The position numbers and the translations under genes were made by a program. The notes beneath the pieces were generated by a model that made no database searches, had not been told where the DNA came from, and worked only from the letters and a program-made list of their open reading frames with translations. Shown one piece after another: positions 61,340 through 64,000 of a DNA stretch of 64,000 bases (positions are counted from its first letter, which is position 1; each line of letters begins with the position of its first letter). The DNA comes from Brucella grignonensis (lineage in GTDB: Bacteria; Pseudomonadota; Alphaproteobacteria; Rhizobiales; Rhizobiaceae), in assembly GCF_002252505.1 (NCBI RefSeq), contig NZ_NNRL01000164.1, positions 1-64,000 on the forward strand, in the 5' to 3' direction.

Positions 61340-63460
61340 ATGAACCAGCTATCCCCAAAAGCGAACATCAAAATTGGACATTCTGCCTGTCCACATGATT
61401 GCCCATCCACTTGCGCGCTTGACGTCGAGCTGCTGGATGAGCGCACCATTGGCCGCGTGCGCGGCGCGAAGGATAATAGCTACACCGCAGGCGTGATTTG
61501 CGCCAAGGTTGCGCGCTACGCCGAACGTGTTCATCACCCTGATCGCTTGAAGCATCCGCTCATTCGCGCGGGTCGCAAAGGTGATGGCGAGTGGAAACAG
61601 GCATCATGGGAGGCAGCTCTTGATCTGATTGCGGAACGCTTTGTCAAAGCCGAAGGGACACATGGCAGTGAAAGCGTCTGGCCTTATTATTATGCGGGCA
61701 CGATGGGGTTGGTGCAGCGCGATTCCATCAATCGACTGCGTTTTGCCAAGCGTTATTCGAACCAGTTCGACAGTTTCTGCACAAACATGGCTTGGACCGG
61801 CTATTTTGCCGGAACGGGAAGTCTGACAGGTCCAGACCCGCGCGAGATGGCAAAAGCCGATGTGGTTGTCATATGGGGCACCAATGCCGCCGCCACACAG
61901 GTCAATGTGATGACCCATGCGGTGCGAGCCCGAAAAGATCGCGGTGCCAAGATCGTCGTCATCGATATCTACGCCAATGCCACCGTCCGACAGGCGGATA
62001 TGGGGATCGTGTTGAAACCCGGCACCGATGGCGCTTTCGCTTGCGCTGTCATGCATGTTTTGTTCCGTGACGGCCTTGCTGACTGGGAATATCTCGATCG
62101 CTATACTGACGATCCAAAGGGGTTGGAAGCGCACCTTGCTACGCGCACGCCTGAATGGGCTGCTGAAATTACCGGTCTCAGCGTCGAAGAGATTGAGGCG
62201 TTCGCGCATCTGGTGGGCAAGACCAAGCGCACTTATTTCCGCCTTGGCTATGGTTTCACGCGCCAGCGAAATGGTGCGGTGAACATGCATGCAGCAGCAT
62301 CGGTTGCCTGTGTGACCGGCGCATTTTTGTATGAGGGCGGCGGCGCATTTCATTCCAATTCCGGCATCTTCAAGATGGACAAGCGCGAGATCGAAGGTCG
62401 CGCGATGCAGGATATGAATATCCGCTTCCTCGATCAGTCCAAGATCGGGCGTGTCCTGACGGGCGATAGCGAAGCGCTTTATGGTGGTCCGCCTGTGACC
62501 GCGATGCTGATCCAGAATACCAATCCGATGAATGTGACGCCGGAACAGCGTCTGGTGCGCGAAGGTTTTGCGCGCGAAGACCTCTTTGTCGCTGTGCACG
62601 AGCAGTTCATGACGGATACGGCAAAGATGGCTGATGTGGTTCTGCCCGCCACGACTTTCCTCGAACATGACGATATTTATCGTGGCGGCGGTCAGCAGCA
62701 TGTGGTGCTTGGGCCAAAACTGATTGAACCGCTTGCAGAAGCGCAGCCGAATATCTTCGTCATCAATGAACTTGCAAAGCGATTGGGCATTGCGCATTTG
62801 CCCGGCTTCGATCTCGACGAGCGCACTCTGATCGACAATATGAATGCCAATAGCGATCTCCCGCATTTCAACGAACTGAAGGAAAAACGCTTTGTCGATT
62901 TGCAGCCGCCATTTGAGGAAGCGCATTACATTAACGGCTTTAATTGGCCGGATGGCAAATTCCGCTTCCGTCCTGACTGGACCGGAAGCCCGTCGCCGAA
63001 CAAACCGCCGGAAGTCATGGGTCTGCAAGGACCGCATCAATCTATGCCGGAATTTCCTGACTACTGGAATGTGATTGAGGCTGTGGATGCAGACCATCCA
63101 TTCCGTCTTGCTACGTCGCCAGCGCATAATTTCCTGAATTCGACATTCGCCGAAACGCCGACATCGCTTGCCAAGGAAATCAGGCCAGAGCTTCTCATCC
63201 ACCCGGATGACGCGGCTGATCTTGATATTGCTGATGGTGAGCGGATTGAAATCGGCAATCATCGTGGTGAAGTCGTACTTCATGCGGTGCTGCGCGCTGG
63301 CCAGAAACGCGGGGTCGTTGTGTCGGAAGGTATTTTCCCGAATTCCACATTCGAGCGGGGCGAGGGGATCAATACACTGATCGGGGCCGAACCTGCTGCC
63401 CCTTATGGCGGCTTGGCGGTTCACGACACCAAGATCTGGATCAAGAAAGTCACTGGTTAA
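61340..63460 (+). CDS. Molybdopterin-dependent oxidoreductase (DMSO-reductase superfamily)
   Basis: The protein has 706 aa from the Met at 61340; the frame is 37 codons longer through the end of the permease gene. The N-terminal motif SACPHDCPSTC plus VICAK binds a 4Fe-4S cluster. ADVVVIWGTNAAATQVN, the MGIVLKPGTDGAFA segment and AKMADVVLPATTFLEHDD belong to the bis-MGD fold. The C-terminal molydopterin-dinucleotide-binding domain (about 595-700) contains RPELLIHPDDAADL. No twin-arginine signal is visible, so it is cytoplasmic. The active-site ligand is not certain; CTNMAW near 128 offers a Cys. It resembles formate-dehydrogenase/BisC-type enzymes. Confidence 0.92.
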   Translation: MNQLSPKANIKIGHSACPHDCPSTCALDVELLDERTIGRVRGAKDNSYTAGVICAKVARYAERVHHPDRLKHPLIRAGRKGDGEWKQASWEAALDLIAERFVKAEGTHGSESVWPYYYAGTMGLVQRDSINRLRFAKRYSNQFDSFCTNMAWTGYFAGTGSLTGPDPREMAKADVVVIWGTNAAATQVNVMTHAVRARKDRGAKIVVIDIYANATVRQADMGIVLKPGTDGAFACAVMHVLFRDGLADWEYLDRYTDDPKGLEAHLATRTPEWAAEITGLSVEEIEAFAHLVGKTKRTYFRLGYGFTRQRNGAVNMHAAASVACVTGAFLYEGGGAFHSNSGIFKMDKREIEGRAMQDMNIRFLDQSKIGRVLTGDSEALYGGPPVTAMLIQNTNPMNVTPEQRLVREGFAREDLFVAVHEQFMTDTAKMADVVLPATTFLEHDDIYRGGGQQHVVLGPKLIEPLAEAQPNIFVINELAKRLGIAHLPGFDLDERTLIDNMNANSDLPHFNELKEKRFVDLQPPFEEAHYINGFNWPDGKFRFRPDWTGSPSPNKPPEVMGLQGPHQSMPEFPDYWNVIEAVDADHPFRLATSPAHNFLNSTFAETPTSLAKEIRPELLIHPDDAADLDIADGERIEIGNHRGEVVLHAVLRAGQKRGVVVSEGIFPNSTFERGEGINTLIGAEPAAPYGGLAVHDTKIWIKKVTG

Positions 63461-63463
63461 TAA

Positions 63464-63500
63464 AAAAAACCGCGCCCAACATGAGTTGGGCGCGGTTTTT
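63464..63500. terminator. Bidirectional terminator after the molybdopterin gene
   Basis: AAACCGCGCCCAAC pairs with GTTGGGCGCGGTTT around ATGA, with an A run on the left and T run on the right, between convergent genes. Confidence 0.9.
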
Positions 63501-63517
63501 GAATCAATAAGGCCGGA

Positions 63518-64000
63518 TTAGCCTGCGTAGTTCAGCTTGAGCTTGGAAAGGCCAACGGCTGCGTTGAGACCTTTCTGACCCTGAAGCGAGATAGGCTGCA
63601 GGGAAATCGTCTTCCACGAACCGCCGGTCAGAATGTTGGTGCCTGCGCCGATACCAATCGCGGCATTTGCCGATGCACCGACATAGCGGCCCTTCAATGC
63701 ACCCTCAGGACGAACGGTTGGTGCCCAGACGGCCCATGCAATCGTGCCGCCATTGATGAAGCCCACATCAACGCCAATCTTGGTGATGTTACCGGTATAA
63801 TGCTCGACCGGGCCACGACCGTGAACAGGGCTAAATACACAATCTACGTCCTGCTGGCTGCCGATGATGACACCGATTGCAGGCGAAATCTCGCAGGATA
63901 GGGTGCCAACTTCCGAACGCGGCTGGGTGCGGCCTGAGCCGGGAGGCGCCACGAAGTCAGCAGCAAGGGCGGGTGCGGTAATTGCTATGCCCGAAACGAC
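63518..64000 (-). CDS. DUF992-family secreted protein, 5' end beyond window
   Basis: The frame is open to the right edge, so the start lies outside. The visible N-terminal part is the end of a signal peptide (IAITAPALAADFVAPPG). The mature domain has VGTLSCEISPAIGVIIGSQQ, DCVFSP and YTGNITKIGVDVGF, which is the DUF992 signature, with two Cys that probably form a disulphide. It is rich in Gly and Ala. Function unknown; the family is mainly found in Rhizobiales, likely periplasmic. The GTG at 63952 sits inside the domain and is not the start. Confidence 0.88.
   Translation of the reverse strand, partial: VVSGIAITAPALAADFVAPPGSGRTQPRSEVGTLSCEISPAIGVIIGSQQDVDCVFSPVHGRGPVEHYTGNITKIGVDVGFINGGTIAWAVWAPTVRPEGALKGRYVGASANAAIGIGAGTNILTGGSWKTISLQPISLQGQKGLNAAVGLSKLKLNYAG

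Noticed and set aside
61604-63424. A 606-codon open frame on the minus strand opposite the molybdopterin enzyme
   Set aside because: It mirrors the strong codon bias of the real gene, has no recognisable domain and no ribosome site.
1-64000. CRISPR arrays, tRNA or rRNA genes, prophage, toxin-antitoxin or defence islands
   Set aside because: No regularly spaced repeats, cloverleaf-like segments, phage genes or recognisable defence genes were found in the intergenic regions or among the proteins.

Overview
This window is chromosomal DNA from an alphaproteobacterium of the Brucella/Ochrobactrum clade (Brucellaceae, Hyphomicrobiales). The main evidence is a clear Omp25 outer-membrane protein (56797-57438), the tail of an Omp2-type porin at the left edge, FnrN-type and rhizobial-type versions of housekeeping proteins, and many copies of a palindromic intergenic repeat of the kind known from Brucella and rhizobia. 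I cannot fix the species. No rRNA, tRNA, CRISPR array, prophage or complete insertion sequence was seen. The content is almost entirely conserved core genome.

Layout. 1-4271: porin tail, BON-domain protein, a 29-codon membrane peptide, an anchored helix-hairpin-helix-type protein and a soluble lytic transglycosylase. 4552-10855: dapA, smpB, a NYN-domain protein, rpoZ, the (p)ppGpp enzyme rsh and pyrE. 10994-13536: the oxygen sensor FnrN, a perfect FNR box, a small leader ORF and hemN. 13718-15979: fosmidomycin-resistance-type MFS pump divergent from an AraC regulator. 16021-20771: DUF2062 protein, acpS, lepB, rnc, era and recO. 20854-24273: a minus-strand operon (ygfZ, HD hydrolase, dual-specificity-type phosphatase) divergent from a dihydroorotase gene. 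24380-28866: isochorismatase-like hydrolase with a GlxA-type regulator, small conserved proteins, NUDIX, SRAP/HMCES-type protein and a LysE/ArgO exporter. 28863-33447: MITE-like hairpins, a 51-aa gene, cysS, a GFA-type enzyme and cimA with a partly duplicated 5' end. 33578-36405: rarD and an M23 peptidase. 36393-44286: the minus-strand envelope operon lptF-lptG-lptD-surA-like-pdxA-rsmA, divergent from pepA. 46398-50905: holC, a membrane protein, a 266-bp MITE, an ABC-F ATPase, a DinB protein and ndk. 50981-56439: META/HslJ-type protein and the operon SDR-uvrC-pgsA-moaD-moaE. 56797-64000: omp25, GST, a secreted RNase T2 with a secreted partner, rlmJ, an EamA permease, a molybdopterin oxidoreductase and a partial DUF992 protein.

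Functional themes are envelope biogenesis (Lpt components, SurA-like, Slt, M23, Omp25, PgsA), stringent and oxygen control (RpoZ, Rsh, FnrN and its likely target hemN), and ribosome and RNA maturation (Rnc, Era, SmpB, RsmA, RlmJ).

No clearly undescribed multi-gene system stands out. The unusual signals are small-scale. Mobile repeats supply stop codons or last residues to several genes. cimA carries a diverged duplicate of its own first 19 codons. The recO start is copied into a decoy mini-ORF. A short ORF overlaps the hemN start downstream of the FNR box. The dihydroorotase has Gln in place of a zinc-ligand His.
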